A DNA stretch of 64,000 bases from Leucobacter edaphi (GTDB lineage Bacteria; Actinomycetota; Actinomycetes; Actinomycetales; Microbacteriaceae), in contig NZ_JAEHOI010000004.1 in assembly GCF_016522535.1 (NCBI RefSeq), forward strand, positions 1 to 64,000. Reading direction: 5' to 3'. Below, piece after piece: positions 1 through 13,529 of the stretch (the first letter of the stretch is position 1; the number at the start of each line of letters is the position of its first letter). The notes beneath the pieces are model-generated. The model was not told the origin of the DNA. It did not search any database and worked only from the letters and a program-made list of their open reading frames with translations. The position numbers and the translations under genes are program-made.

Positions 1-67
1 CCCCCCGGGGGGCCCGGCGCCGCGGGGCCCCCCGCCCCCCCCGGGGGGGGCCCCCCCCCCCCCCCCC
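1..67. repeat. C/G homopolymer low-complexity edge
   Basis: These bases consist almost only of runs of C and G, ending in an unbroken C run. No gene, promoter or ordinary terminator shape is visible. The run lies just downstream of the stop of the first leftward gene, so a GC-only terminator cannot be excluded. The composition is unlike anything else in the window, and a contig-end sequencing or assembly artefact is the simplest reading. Confidence 0.6.
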
Positions 68-86
68 GGCCGGAAGCGGGGACGGC

Positions 87-731
87 TCAGTAGGCGACGG
101 TGAACCGTGCGCGGTGATGACTCGGGTTCTCGATCTCGTCGACGACGGCGACGCCGAAGTCGGCGCCGGAGATCGCCGAGCGGCCGTTCTCGTCCGTGAG
201 CAGGACATCGCCGCCCACGCGGTAGGTTCCCGTGTACTCGCCGGCAACCCAGGGCCCGAAGTCGCCCGCCGGGCTCACGAGGAACCAGTCCGGGGCATCG
301 GACATGGCGCGCAGGTCGTCGAGGACCGCGCTCATCTCCTTCGCCTCGTCGAGATAGTCGGCGTTGAAGTCGGGCGACTCGAACAGCCGCGAGCCGCCCT
401 CGCGGTCGAGCAGGGACCCGGCGCCGCCGATGACCCCGAGCCGAACGCCGCGATCCGCCGCCTCGCGAGCGATCGCCGCGACCGCACCGCGGGCCTTCCC
501 AGCCATCGAGCCGCGCGGCGAAATGGCGACGACGACCACGTCCGAGCCCTCGAGCGCGCGTGCGCGATCGGCCTCGTCCAGGATCGAGCCCGTTTCGTAG
601 GTGACCCCCGCGATCTGCTCGGCTGCCTCACCGCGGCTCATGCTGCGGACCTGGAGCCCGCGAACGGCCGCCGCTTCCACGATGTGCCCGCCAGCGTACC
701 CGCTGCCGCCGATCACTGTCAGTACCGTCAT
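87..731 (-). CDS. NAD(P)-binding atypical SDR oxidoreductase
   Basis: A 214-residue cytosolic protein with an N-terminal Rossmann dinucleotide-binding motif (TVIGGSGYAGGHIVEAA, residues 4-20). It is followed by the alternating strand/helix pattern of the NAD(P)H-binding (NmrA/YwnB-like) atypical short-chain dehydrogenases. The length is typical of these single-domain members. The substrate cannot be inferred. Relatives act as NADPH-dependent quinone, flavin or sugar-nucleotide reductases or as redox sensors. It stands alone, downstream of and codirectional with gltD. The start is the ATG directly before the Rossmann strand. Confidence 0.8.
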   Translation of the reverse strand: MTVLTVIGGSGYAGGHIVEAAAVRGLQVRSMSRGEAAEQIAGVTYETGSILDEADRARALEGSDVVVVAISPRGSMAGKARGAVAAIAREAADRGVRLGVIGGAGSLLDREGGSRLFESPDFNADYLDEAKEMSAVLDDLRAMSDAPDWFLVSPAGDFGPWVAGEYTGTYRVGGDVLLTDENGRSAISGADFGVAVVDEIENPSHHRARFTVAY

Positions 732-818
732 TGCCCTGCCTTTCGTTGGGAGTTACCGGCCCCGCCGGGGCGCGGGCCTCTGCCCGGTGCAACGAGGGCG
801 GGGCCACGCATATTCCGT

Positions 819-2262
819 CTACGCGTATGCACGGTCGCTCGGCGCGACGGGGCTCGGGAGGACCGTCTCCCCCATGAGGTGCCTGTCCACCGCGGCCGCA
901 ACCGCGCGGCCCTCCGCGATCGCCCACACGATCAGGGATTGCCCCCTGCCCGCGTCTCCGGCGACAAACACCCCGGCAGCGTCCGTCGCGTAGTCCCGAT
1001 CGCGCAGGAACCCGCCGCTTGGGTCCCGCCGGAGGTCGAGGGAGGGATCGGAGATCTCCTCTGGCCCCGTGAACCCCATGGCGATGAGGACGAGGTCGGC
1101 GTCGATCGTGTGCTCGGTTCCGGGAATCGGCGCGCGCCCGCGCTCCGTGAAGCCGGTCTGCGCGATCCGGAGCGCGCTCACGGCGCCTGCGCCGTCGTCG
1201 ACGAACTCGATCGTCGAGGCCCGGTATCGGCGTTCCCCGCCCTCCTCGTGCGAACTGCTGATCTCGAACAGCTTCGGGTGGATCGGCCAGGCCTGGTCAG
1301 GGGTGCGCGACTCGGGTGGCCGCTCGCCGATGGCCAGGCTCGTGACGCTGCGCGCCCCCTGCCGGTGCGCGGTCCCGACGCAATCGGCCCCGGTGTCTCC
1401 CCCGCCGATAACGACCACGTCCTTCCCCGCCGCGTCGAAGCGGTTCTCGCCCGCGACGCCGTTCCTCGCGCGATTCGCCGCCGCGAGATAGTGCATCGCC
1501 GGGTGGATCCCGCCGAGCTCCCTCCCGGGGAGCGCGAGTTCGCGCGGAACGGTCGCGCCCGTGGCGATGATGACGGCGTCGAAGCGGCGCCGCAGTTCCC
1601 GCCAGCTCATGTCGCGACCGATCTCGATCCCGCAGCGGAAGCGCGTTCCCTCGGCCCGCATCTGCTCGATCCGACGGCTGACCAGCTCCTTTTCGAGCTT
1701 GAAATCGGGGATTCCGATGCTCAGCAGACCTCCTGGCACCTCGTCCCGCTCGTAGACCGCGACGGTGTGGCCCGCGCGGGTGAGCTGCTGGGCCGCGGCG
1801 AGCCCTGCGGGACCCGAGCCGACCACCGCGACGGTCTTGCCCGTGAGTCTTCCTGGCGGCAGCGGCGTCACCCAGCCCTCGGCGAAGGCCTGGTCGATGA
1901 TGCTGTTCTCGATCTGCTTGATCGTGACGGCCGGCTGGTTGATCCCGAGCACGCACGCCGACTCGCAAGGGGCAGGACACGCCCGCCCGGTGAACTCGGG
2001 GAAATTGTTCGTCGCGTGCAGGCGATCGACCGCTTCCCGACCGCGACCGCGATGGACCAGGTCGTTCCACTCAGGGATGAGGTTGCCAAGCGGGCAGCCG
2101 CCGTGGCAGAACGCCACGCCGCAGTCCATGCAGCGAGAGGCCTGTTTGGCCACCATTTCGGGGTTCGCGGGGTCGACAACCTCGCTCCAGTCCATCAGCC
2201 GGAGGGCAACGGGCCGCTTCGGGGCGAGCTCGCGCTCCCTGGTCTTGAGGAATCCGCGCGGA

Positions 2263-2270
<8 letters not shown>
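819..2270 (-). CDS. gltD: glutamate synthase small (beta) subunit
   Basis: NADPH-dependent glutamate synthase small subunit, about 483 residues. It passes electrons from NADPH through FAD and Fe-S clusters to GltB, making glutamate from glutamine and 2-oxoglutarate. Two N-terminal cysteine clusters are visible (CMDCGVAFCHGGC and CPAPCESAC), followed by a GxGxxG FAD site (VVGSGPAGLAAA) and an NADPH-binding GGGDTGAD. I chose the ATG at 2270, giving MADPRGFLKT, instead of a longer in-frame start at 2309. It overlaps the gltB stop by 8 bases and begins at the family's usual position. It is translationally coupled to gltB. Confidence 0.95.
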
Positions 2271-6897
<4,627 letters not shown>

Positions 6898-7280
6898 CGT
6901 CGACGCCCTCTCGTTCGGTGGGACGTCGGCGGCCCAGGTGATTCCGCTGCCCGGTCGGGCCCTCAGGACGACGTCGTCAGGGTGTGAGGATGCGGTGACT
7001 GGGCATCACCCTATCGGCAGTTTCTTCGGACTAATCACACACTGCTCGCACCTTCTGCACGCTTTTCGGGTAATTCGCGGGGATTCGCGCACAATATTCG
7101 GCATGAACGGGAGGCGCTCCGCATCATCGACAGCGATGGCGGCCCAAAAAAGAACGGGAGAACTTCACGGGGCGGCGGCACCAAAAAGGCCGGCGTTCGA
7201 TACCCGAAATCCCGTGAACAAGGGTTTCACATATCGAACACCGGCCTCGCCGCGCGAACGCGGGGCAGTGCGCCTCCGGC
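6898..7280. other. gltB upstream region and SDR terminator
   Basis: A 383-base gap without a gene. Its left two thirds are the gltB leader and promoter region. I see two direct copies of CGCGAAT spaced by four bases on the gltB strand (near 7072-7090), but no convincing -35/-10 pair. Its right end holds the intrinsic terminator of the SDR gene, listed separately. Short reading frames here have no coding signature. Confidence 0.6.
7183..7247 (-). terminator. Rho-independent terminator of the SDR gene
   Basis: 16-base arms at 7232-7247 and 7187-7202 pair with one mismatch around a 29-base loop, which itself contains a shorter imperfect stem. On the minus strand the hairpin ends in CGGCC followed by TTTTTGG. 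It sits 34 bases beyond the SDR stop and separates that gene from gltB. Confidence 0.8.
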
Positions 7281-8048
7281 CTAGCCTTCGGACCCGAAAC
7301 TCGTCGTGTCCCCGACGAGGCGCGTGTGGTCCGCCGGCACCGGCTCGACGGCCGCGCGGGCCACCTCCGCCGCGAATTCCGAGACGTTGTAGAGCTTGCC
7401 GGCCTGTTCGCGGCGCTCCTCGATGGCGCCCGGGTTCAGGCGGTTGAGCAGAGTGGCCGTCACGGTTCCCTCGATCATGTCTCCCGAGACGACCGTGAAC
7501 CCGATGCCACGCTCCTCGAGCTCGGGGATGCGCTCCCGGAGCGCGTCCTCGCCAGCGCGCTTGGAGAGCGCGACGCCCTCGTACTCGGGCATCGTCGGCG
7601 TCGTGCGAATGAAGTGGGCCTGGTGGCTCGTCACGAACACCACGCGCGCACCCTCACCAAGGACCGGCAGCGCCGCATCGAGCACCGCGAGCTGCGCATC
7701 GCGGTTCAGCTTCAGCGCGTAGTCCTCCTCCATGCCGGCCTCCATGCCCCCGGAGGCGTTGAGGACGAGGATGTCGAGACCGCCGAACTCCTCGCGGATC
7801 GCGTCCATCATGGTGGCGAGCGATGCGGGGTCGGTGAGGTCGGCGCCCTGCACCAGAGCGCGCACCCCCAGCCCACGCAGCTCACCGGCGAGCTTCTCCG
7901 CGCGCGGCGCCTTGTTGCGGAAGTTCACGACGACATCCGCACCGGCCTCTGCGAAGTAGCGGATGGTGTCGGCGCCGATGCCACGGGACGACCCCGTGAC
8001 GAGTGCGCGGCGGCCCGAGAGGCTGCCGGGGGCGAGAATCTGAGACAC
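7281..8048 (-). CDS. SDR family oxidoreductase
   Basis: A 255-residue classical short-chain dehydrogenase. The cofactor motif is ALVTGSSRGIGADTIRYF near the N-terminus, with an NAD-stabilising NASGG in the middle. The usual YxxxK is replaced by a variant in the region following VVFVTSHQA (EYEGVALSKRAGE: Tyr then Lys five residues on). NADPH preference is plausible from the Arg after GSS. A GTG start at 8048 is chosen because GAGGAG lies 7 bases before it; the longer frame to 8174 has no such signal. It is divergent from rbpA. The substrate is unknown. Confidence 0.85.
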   Translation of the reverse strand: MSQILAPGSLSGRRALVTGSSRGIGADTIRYFAEAGADVVVNFRNKAPRAEKLAGELRGLGVRALVQGADLTDPASLATMMDAIREEFGGLDILVLNASGGMEAGMEEDYALKLNRDAQLAVLDAALPVLGEGARVVFVTSHQAHFIRTTPTMPEYEGVALSKRAGEDALRERIPELEERGIGFTVVSGDMIEGTVTATLLNRLNPGAIEERREQAGKLYNVSEFAAEVARAAVEPVPADHTRLVGDTTSFGSEG

Positions 8049-8206
8049 GTTTTCTCCTCGATGATCGTGTGGAACTCTGCACTCAAGCGTAGTGGAGGGC
8101 CTCCGAATACCGTGGAAGGGGGTGCCGTTCACACGGGTGATGAGGATAGAGTGCGGGTAACGGCAGGGGCGCAACTGAACCGTGGGCCCCGGGCAGGAGG
8201 TCCGAC

Positions 8207-8563
8207 ATGGCTGATCGAACGCTTCGTGGCACGCGCATTGGCGCGACGAGCCTGCAGGGCGAGGAGGGCGTCGAGCTGTCGCCCCGCAGAACCGTCGAGT
8301 ATCTCACCGATCGAGGCAATCGGTTCTCCGTGCTGTTCGACTTCGACGCGGATCCGCCCGCCGAGTGGGTCGATCAGAAGAGCGGCGAGATGGGCTTCCT
8401 CGATGACGAGGCCGGGCGCGCCGCCCGTGCCGAGTTCGAGGAGAAGGAGTCCTCGGCGCGCACTCCGTGGGACATGCTGATCGAGCGTCGCACTCGCGAG
8501 GAGCTCGAGGAGCTCCTCGAGGAGCGGCTGCAGCTGCTGCGCGCTCGGCGCGGCGCCAAGTAG
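8207..8563 (+). CDS. rbpA: RNA polymerase-binding protein RbpA
   Basis: A 118-residue actinobacterial RNA polymerase-binding protein that stabilises the sigma-holoenzyme open complex. The N-terminus MADRTLRGTRIG, the core barrel region (VEYLTDRGNRFSVLFDFDA) and the C-terminal sigma-interaction helix (TPWDMLIERRTREELEELL) all match the family in order and length. The C-terminus is Glu/Arg-rich. It is monocistronic. A promoter must lie in the 158-base divergent gap to the SDR gene, but I could not identify one with confidence. Confidence 0.96.
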   Translation: MADRTLRGTRIGATSLQGEEGVELSPRRTVEYLTDRGNRFSVLFDFDADPPAEWVDQKSGEMGFLDDEAGRAARAEFEEKESSARTPWDMLIERRTREELEELLEERLQLLRARRGAK

Positions 8564-8610
8564 CGTCGACGGCAGAGCCCCCACGCCCGCTCAGCCGGTG
8601 AGTTCCCCGC

Positions 8611-9279
8611 TCAGCGCTCGTTCCGATCGAGCTGCATCGCGAACATGTCGATGTAGCGGCGAAGCAGGCTGAGGAACGTCTCCTCCGCGATCACGGGCTG
8701 CTCGGTGCGGTCGCGCGTGATCTCCGCGAGCAGGGGCGCGCCGTGTTCCGCCGCGAGCGCGGAGTCGAGCATGAGCTCCTCCGCGTTCCACTCGTAGGCG
8801 AAGCCGAGCGCCAGATGTTCGAGGCCGATCATGGCCTCGTATGCGCGCTCGAGGTCCCACCCGGCCCCGTGCATCATCCTGAGGAATCCCTCGTACATCC
8901 GCAGCGTCGCGGCGTCGTGGACCGGGGTGGTGCTGAGCACCTGGATCGTGTTGGGGTGGTGCGCGAACGCGCGATAGTACGACACCCCGAACGCGAAGAA
9001 CGCTTCGCGCCACTCGAGTCCGGACTCGGACGGGTCGATGATGTGCGCGATCACGAGGGGGCGCACGAGGTCGACGATCTGCTCCTGCCCGGAGATGTGG
9101 TGGTAGAGCGACGGCGCACGAACGCCGAGCCTGGCCGCGAGCGCCGCCATGGTGCAGCCCTGCCACCCGCGCTCGTCGATGAGTTCGAGGGCCGCACTGG
9201 CGATCCTCTCCTCGTCGATCCGCGGGGTTCTCGGCCGCCCCGATCTTCGCGGCGACGCAGGGATCACGGTCTCGCTCAC
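8611..9279 (-). CDS. TetR family transcriptional regulator
   Basis: A 222-residue repressor-type protein. The N-terminal helix-turn-helix (IASAALELIDERGWQGCTMA then GVRAPSLYHHISGQ) is followed by an all-helical C-terminal ligand domain of the TetR_C type. The GTG at 9279 is preferred because GAGGAGG sits 8 bases upstream; GTG codons slightly further 5' sit too close to it. It is divergent from potABCD and could regulate that operon. The effector is unknown. Confidence 0.85.
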   Translation of the reverse strand: MSETVIPASPRRSGRPRTPRIDEERIASAALELIDERGWQGCTMAALAARLGVRAPSLYHHISGQEQIVDLVRPLVIAHIIDPSESGLEWREAFFAFGVSYYRAFAHHPNTIQVLSTTPVHDAATLRMYEGFLRMMHGAGWDLERAYEAMIGLEHLALGFAYEWNAEELMLDSALAAEHGAPLLAEITRDRTEQPVIAEETFLSLLRRYIDMFAMQLDRNER

Positions 9280-9372
9280 GCGCACCACCTCCTCACCACC
9301 GACTCAACCATCGAAAGGTCTCGAATTGATCACGGGGGCGAAATCCCCGGTCACGGGCCTTGCGATGGAAAT

Positions 9373-9385
9373 CTAACACCATTAG
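9373..9385. promoter_or_regulatory. candidate operator between tetR and potA
   Basis: CTAA and TTAG half-sites are spaced by five bases in an AT-rich patch of the tetR-potA gap. Symmetry, position and base composition suit a repressor site. It is a weak 4+4 match, so this is a suggestion only. Confidence 0.3.
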
Positions 9386-9402
9386 TTTTAGGCAACACAA
9401 GA

Positions 9403-9420
9403 GCCCGCGAAGGAGCGGGC
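9403..9420 (+). other. 5' leader hairpin of potA
   Basis: A perfect 6-base stem GCCCGC/GCGGGC closes a GAAGGA loop directly before the GGAGGTGGAG ribosome-binding site of potA. It could tune initiation. It is too short to call a riboswitch. Confidence 0.35.
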
Positions 9421-9441
9421 GGAGGTGGAGAGCACGCACCC

Positions 9442-10590
9442 ATGACCACACCAATCACCACGATCAGCGGTTTCGATCACGTCGACCCCGAAGATTCACC
9501 GTCACGCGAACTCACCATTTCCGGCGCCAGGAAGTCGTTCATCACGCCGGAGAAGGCGGTCGTCAACGCGATCGACGATGTTTCCTTCACGATCAAGCAG
9601 GGCGAATTCTTCGTCATGCTGGGCCCCTCGGGCTGCGGAAAGACGACCCTGCTCCGCAGCATCGCCGGCCTCGAAACCCTCGACGAGGGCTCGATCCTGC
9701 TCGGCTCACGGCGGATCGACGACCTCGCGCCGCACGCGCGCCCCGTCAACACCGTGTTCCAGTCCTACGCGCTCTTCCCTCACCTCACGGTCGCGGAGAA
9801 CATCGCCTTCGGCCTCGAAATGGAGCGGAAGTCGAAGGCCGAGACGAAGGCTCGCGTCCAGGAGATGCTCGACCTCGTGCAGCTGTCCCAGATGGCGAGC
9901 CGCAAGCCCGGGCAGCTGTCCGGCGGCCAGCAGCAGCGCGTCGCACTCGCCAGGGCGCTCGCGAAGCAGCCTGAGGTCCTGCTGCTCGACGAACCGCTCG
10001 CGGCGCTCGACCTCAAGCTCCGCCGCGGGATGCAGTCGGAGCTGAAGCGCCTCCAACGCACCACCGGCATCACCTTCGTGTTCGTGACGCACGACCAGGA
10101 GGAGGCGCTGAGCATGGGCGACCGCATCGCCGTGTTCAATAACGGCCGCCCGGAGCAGATCGGAACACCCGAGGAGATCTACGAGAAGCCCGTCAGCCGC
10201 TTCGTCGCGGACTTCATCGGCGAGACCAACTTCGTGACGACCGAGGCCCACCGCCTCGACGATGCGCGGGGCTCGATCGAGGTCCGGCTGCCCGGCGGCG
10301 AACCCGTCGTGCTGCCGAAGTCCGTGCCGACGCCCGACGGAACCGTGACGTTCACGGTGCGGCCCGAGCGGATCAGCCTCACCGGGGGCGGGCCGCGGTT
10401 CGCCACCGGGAAGATCACGAAGCTCGTCTACATGGGCACCGACCTCCGCTGCACCGTTGAACTCCCCGACGGCACGGAACTCGCGGTTCGCGTCCCTCCG
10501 CCCTTCCACGACGGCCTGCGCCCCGAGGCCGAGGTCGGCCTGCACGCCGAGACCGTCGCGCTTCGTCCGCTCGTTCCGGAGGTGGCGTGA
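9442..10590 (+). CDS. potA: spermidine/putrescine ABC transporter ATPase
   Basis: A 382-residue ATPase energising polyamine import. It shows Walker A GPSGCGKTT, Q-loop VFQSYALFPHLT, signature LSGGQQQR, Walker B VLLLDEPLAALD, the switch His in VFVTHDQEEAL and a C-terminal TOBE domain (TFTVRPERISL). The length matches PotA. The ATG at 9442 follows GGAGGTGGAG. It is the first gene of potABCD. The four genes overlap or nearly touch, so one transcript and coupled translation are likely. The cargo assignment rests on the PotD-type binding protein at the operon end. Confidence 0.93.
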   Translation: MTTPITTISGFDHVDPEDSPSRELTISGARKSFITPEKAVVNAIDDVSFTIKQGEFFVMLGPSGCGKTTLLRSIAGLETLDEGSILLGSRRIDDLAPHARPVNTVFQSYALFPHLTVAENIAFGLEMERKSKAETKARVQEMLDLVQLSQMASRKPGQLSGGQQQRVALARALAKQPEVLLLDEPLAALDLKLRRGMQSELKRLQRTTGITFVFVTHDQEEALSMGDRIAVFNNGRPEQIGTPEEIYEKPVSRFVADFIGETNFVTTEAHRLDDARGSIEVRLPGGEPVVLPKSVPTPDGTVTFTVRPERISLTGGGPRFATGKITKLVYMGTDLRCTVELPDGTELAVRVPPPFHDGLRPEAEVGLHAETVALRPLVPEVA

Positions 10591-10592
10591 GC

Positions 10593-11567
10593 ATGACCGC
10601 CGCAGCTCCTCCCCGTGAACGGGGCCCCGCGATCCCGGATCCGGCTCCCGCGCCGAGAGGCGCGCGCCGAGGCTCGGCCAGGCGCCCCGGCCAGCTCGGC
10701 TGGCTGTTCAGCGTTCCCGCACTGATCATCGGCCTCCTCTTCACGGTTGGCCCGCTGATCATCATCGTGATGTTCTCGTTCATGTCGCGTCCGGCGCAGG
10801 GCGGCGGCGTGATCTACGACTTCACGCTCGACCCCTACGTGAGCTTCCTGTTCCAGACCGACTTCGTCGGGAACACCACCTTCGATCCCCGCTACCTCAC
10901 GGTGTTCGGCGATTCGCTCTGGCAGGCGCTGGTCACGACGATCGTCTGCCTGGTCCTGTCCTTCCCGCTCGCGCTGTGGATGGCCACGCGCACCGAGAAG
11001 CTGCAGAACTTCCTCGTGCTCATCGTGACGATCCCGTTCTGGACGAACCTCCTCGTCCGCACCTACGCGTGGATGCTCATCCTGAACGACAACGGCATCA
11101 TCAACAACGCCTCGAAGGCCCTCGGTTTCGGGAAGCTCGAGATGCTGTACACGCCGTTCGCCTCGCAGCTCGGCCTGATCTACACCTTCCTCCCCTTCAT
11201 GGTGCTGCCGATCTACTCGGCCCTCGCCGGATTCGATTTCCGCTTGGCGGAGGCGGCCTACGACCTCGGGGCGAAGAAGATGACCGTGCTCCGGCGCGTG
11301 ATCCTGCCGATCGCGACCCCCGGCATCATCTCGGGCGTGCTGCTCGTGTTCATGCCGGCGTTCGGCTCCTACGTGCAGCCCGTGCTGCTGGGCGGCGGCA
11401 AGGTGCTCCTCATCGGTAACCTCATCGCCTCGCAGTTCGGCGACGCCCGCAACTGGCCGTTCGGCGCTGCACTCTCGGTGATCATCCTGATCATGCTCAT
11501 GATCGCGCTCATGGCGATCGCGCTGTACTCGCGCAAGTCCGGCCGAAAGGTGGAGATCGCACTATGA
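10593..11567 (+). CDS. potB: polyamine ABC transporter permease PotB
   Basis: A 324-residue inner-membrane permease. After a basic, proline-rich N-terminus come six predicted membrane segments starting at LFSVPALIIGLLFTVGPLI. The EAA-loop (EAAYDLGAKKMTVLRRVILP) docks with PotA. ATG 10593 is favoured over GTG 10587 because GGAGGT lies 9 bases upstream of the ATG but only 3 from the GTG. It overlaps potC by 4 bases. Confidence 0.92.
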   Translation: MTAAAPPRERGPAIPDPAPAPRGARRGSARRPGQLGWLFSVPALIIGLLFTVGPLIIIVMFSFMSRPAQGGGVIYDFTLDPYVSFLFQTDFVGNTTFDPRYLTVFGDSLWQALVTTIVCLVLSFPLALWMATRTEKLQNFLVLIVTIPFWTNLLVRTYAWMLILNDNGIINNASKALGFGKLEMLYTPFASQLGLIYTFLPFMVLPIYSALAGFDFRLAEAAYDLGAKKMTVLRRVILPIATPGIISGVLLVFMPAFGSYVQPVLLGGGKVLLIGNLIASQFGDARNWPFGAALSVIILIMLMIALMAIALYSRKSGRKVEIAL

Positions 11568-12421
11568 CCGACGTCATCCGCACCCACGCACCATCGGGCA
11601 ACCGGGCGAAGAGCCGTCGCCCGAGCAGAGCCCTCCGCCTGCGCGACTTCCCCGGGGTCGCCCCGATCTCGATCATCGCGCTCGTGTTCCTGTACATCCC
11701 GATCGTGATCACCACGATCTACGCGTTCAACGACGGCGACTCGGCGCTCGTGTGGAAGGGATTCAGCGTCCGCTGGTTCGCCGAGGTCGCCCAGAATCAG
11801 AACCTCGTCAGCGCGGTGATGGTGTCGCTCCAGATCGCGATCGTCGCGACGGCGGCATCGACGGTGTTCTCGATCCTGTTCGCCCTCTCCGTCGAACGGC
11901 TGAGGGCGCGCGGCAGCGCGATCGCGACCGCCATCCTCTCGGCTCCGCTCGTCATCCCCGAGATCGTCCTCGCGGTCGCGACGCTCGGCTTCATCCGGCT
12001 CATCGGGCTGCAGCCCGGCATGCTCGCGCTGATCCTCGCTCACACGTCCTTCTGCATCCCGTTCGCGCTGATGCCGATCAGGGCGCGCCTCAAGGGCCTC
12101 GGAACCACCTACTTCGAGGCGGCGACCGACCTCGGGGCGAGCAACTGGCAGATGTTCCGCCGGGTGACCCTCCCCCTGCTCACCCCCGGCATCATCTCCG
12201 GCGCGATCCTCGCGTTCGTGATCTCGCTCGACGACTTCATCATTTCCAACTTCCTGTCGTCCGCGGGATCGACCCCGCTGCCCGTATTCCTCTTTAGCCT
12301 GATCCGACGCGGTGCGAGCCCCGCGGTCAACGTCGTCGCGACGATGCTGCTCGTCCTCGCCATAGTCGTCACCACCATCACATTCCTGCAGTCACAACGA
12401 AGGAGCAAGCAGAATGACTAG
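11564..12421 (+). CDS. potC: polyamine ABC transporter permease PotC
   Basis: A 285-residue second permease of the polyamine importer. It has six membrane segments and an EAA loop (EAATDLGASNWQMFRRVTLP) followed by the FVISLDDFIISNF segment typical of PotC. The start ATGA overlaps the potB stop. Its last codons overlap the potD start by 8 bases. It partners PotB to form the heterodimeric channel. Confidence 0.93.
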   Translation: MTDVIRTHAPSGNRAKSRRPSRALRLRDFPGVAPISIIALVFLYIPIVITTIYAFNDGDSALVWKGFSVRWFAEVAQNQNLVSAVMVSLQIAIVATAASTVFSILFALSVERLRARGSAIATAILSAPLVIPEIVLAVATLGFIRLIGLQPGMLALILAHTSFCIPFALMPIRARLKGLGTTYFEAATDLGASNWQMFRRVTLPLLTPGIISGAILAFVISLDDFIISNFLSSAGSTPLPVFLFSLIRRGASPAVNVVATMLLVLAIVVTTITFLQSQRRSKQND

Positions 12422-13529
12422 TCGATTCACGAGGGGCCGCATCGCCGCGGCCCTCGCACTCACCGCGGTCGGGGCGCTCACCCTGACCTCCTGCGGAGGC
12501 GGCGTTTCCGACGCCGGAGGAGGCGAGACCAAGAAGGCCGACACGAAGTTCGTCGAGGCGACGAGCGGCGAGGTGAACCTGTACACCTGGAGCGACTACT
12601 ACCCGGACGAACTCGTCAAGAAGTTCAAGAAGGACACCGGCATCACGCTCAACGTCGACTACTACGACAGCAACGAGAGCCTCGAAGCGAAGCTCCGCGC
12701 CTCCGACGGGGCCGGCTACGACGTCGTCGTCCCGAGCGACTACATGGTGCAGATCCTCGCGAAGGACGGCCTGCTCATGGAGTTCGACTCGCAGAGCCTG
12801 CCGAACGGCAAGAACATCGAGCCCGAGTTCATGGACGTCTACTTCGACAAGGACCGCAAGTTCTCGACGCCCTACCTCTACGGAACCACCTCGTTCGCGT
12901 ACGACACCAATGTCATCAAGGAGGACCTCACCTCCTGGAACGACTACTTCAACCCGCCCGCCTCCGCTGGCAAGGTCGGCACCATGAACGACCAGGTCGA
13001 GGTCGTGAACGCGGCGCTGCGCGCAACGGGCGGCGACTTCTGCACGACCGATGGCAAGCAGCTCCAGGGCGCCCAGGACCTGCTCACCCAGTTCAAGGGC
13101 AAGGTCGGCACGATCAACAGCGACGGCATCCTCGAGCGACTCGCGAACGGCGAGCAGACCATGGCGATGATCTGGAACGGCGCAGCCTTCCGTGCGGCCA
13201 AGGATCGTCCCTCGCTGAAGTACGTCTACCCGAAGGAGGGCATCGCGCTCTGGCAGGACAACTTCACGATCCCGAAGGGCGCGAAGAACGTCGACCAGGC
13301 GAAGACCTTCCTCAACTGGATGCTCGAGCCGGAGAATATGGCCGTCGCCGTGAACTTCCAGGCCTACGGCTCCGGCGTCAAGGGCACCAACGAGCTCATG
13401 AACGACGACCTCAAGAAGAGCCCGGCGATCGTGATCCCCGAGGGCTACGATCTCGCGAAGCCCGTGCAGCCCTGCAACAACGAGGAACTCACCAACTACA
13501 CGAAGATCTTCGAGTCCTTCAAGGGCTAG
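12414..13529 (+). CDS. potD: polyamine-binding lipoprotein PotD
   Basis: A 371-residue extracytoplasmic receptor for spermidine/putrescine. The lipoprotein signal ends in LTSC (Cys27). The mature protein starts with the family's VNLYTWSDYYPDELVKKFKK and has the type-2 binding-protein fold. Acidic and aromatic residues likely to hold the polyamine include DYYDSNES and DVVVPSDYM. The stop TAG is shared, as CTAG, with the convergent lnt gene. Confidence 0.93.
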   Translation: MTSRFTRGRIAAALALTAVGALTLTSCGGGVSDAGGGETKKADTKFVEATSGEVNLYTWSDYYPDELVKKFKKDTGITLNVDYYDSNESLEAKLRASDGAGYDVVVPSDYMVQILAKDGLLMEFDSQSLPNGKNIEPEFMDVYFDKDRKFSTPYLYGTTSFAYDTNVIKEDLTSWNDYFNPPASAGKVGTMNDQVEVVNAALRATGGDFCTTDGKQLQGAQDLLTQFKGKVGTINSDGILERLANGEQTMAMIWNGAAFRAAKDRPSLKYVYPKEGIALWQDNFTIPKGAKNVDQAKTFLNWMLEPENMAVAVNFQAYGSGVKGTNELMNDDLKKSPAIVIPEGYDLAKPVQPCNNEELTNYTKIFESFKG

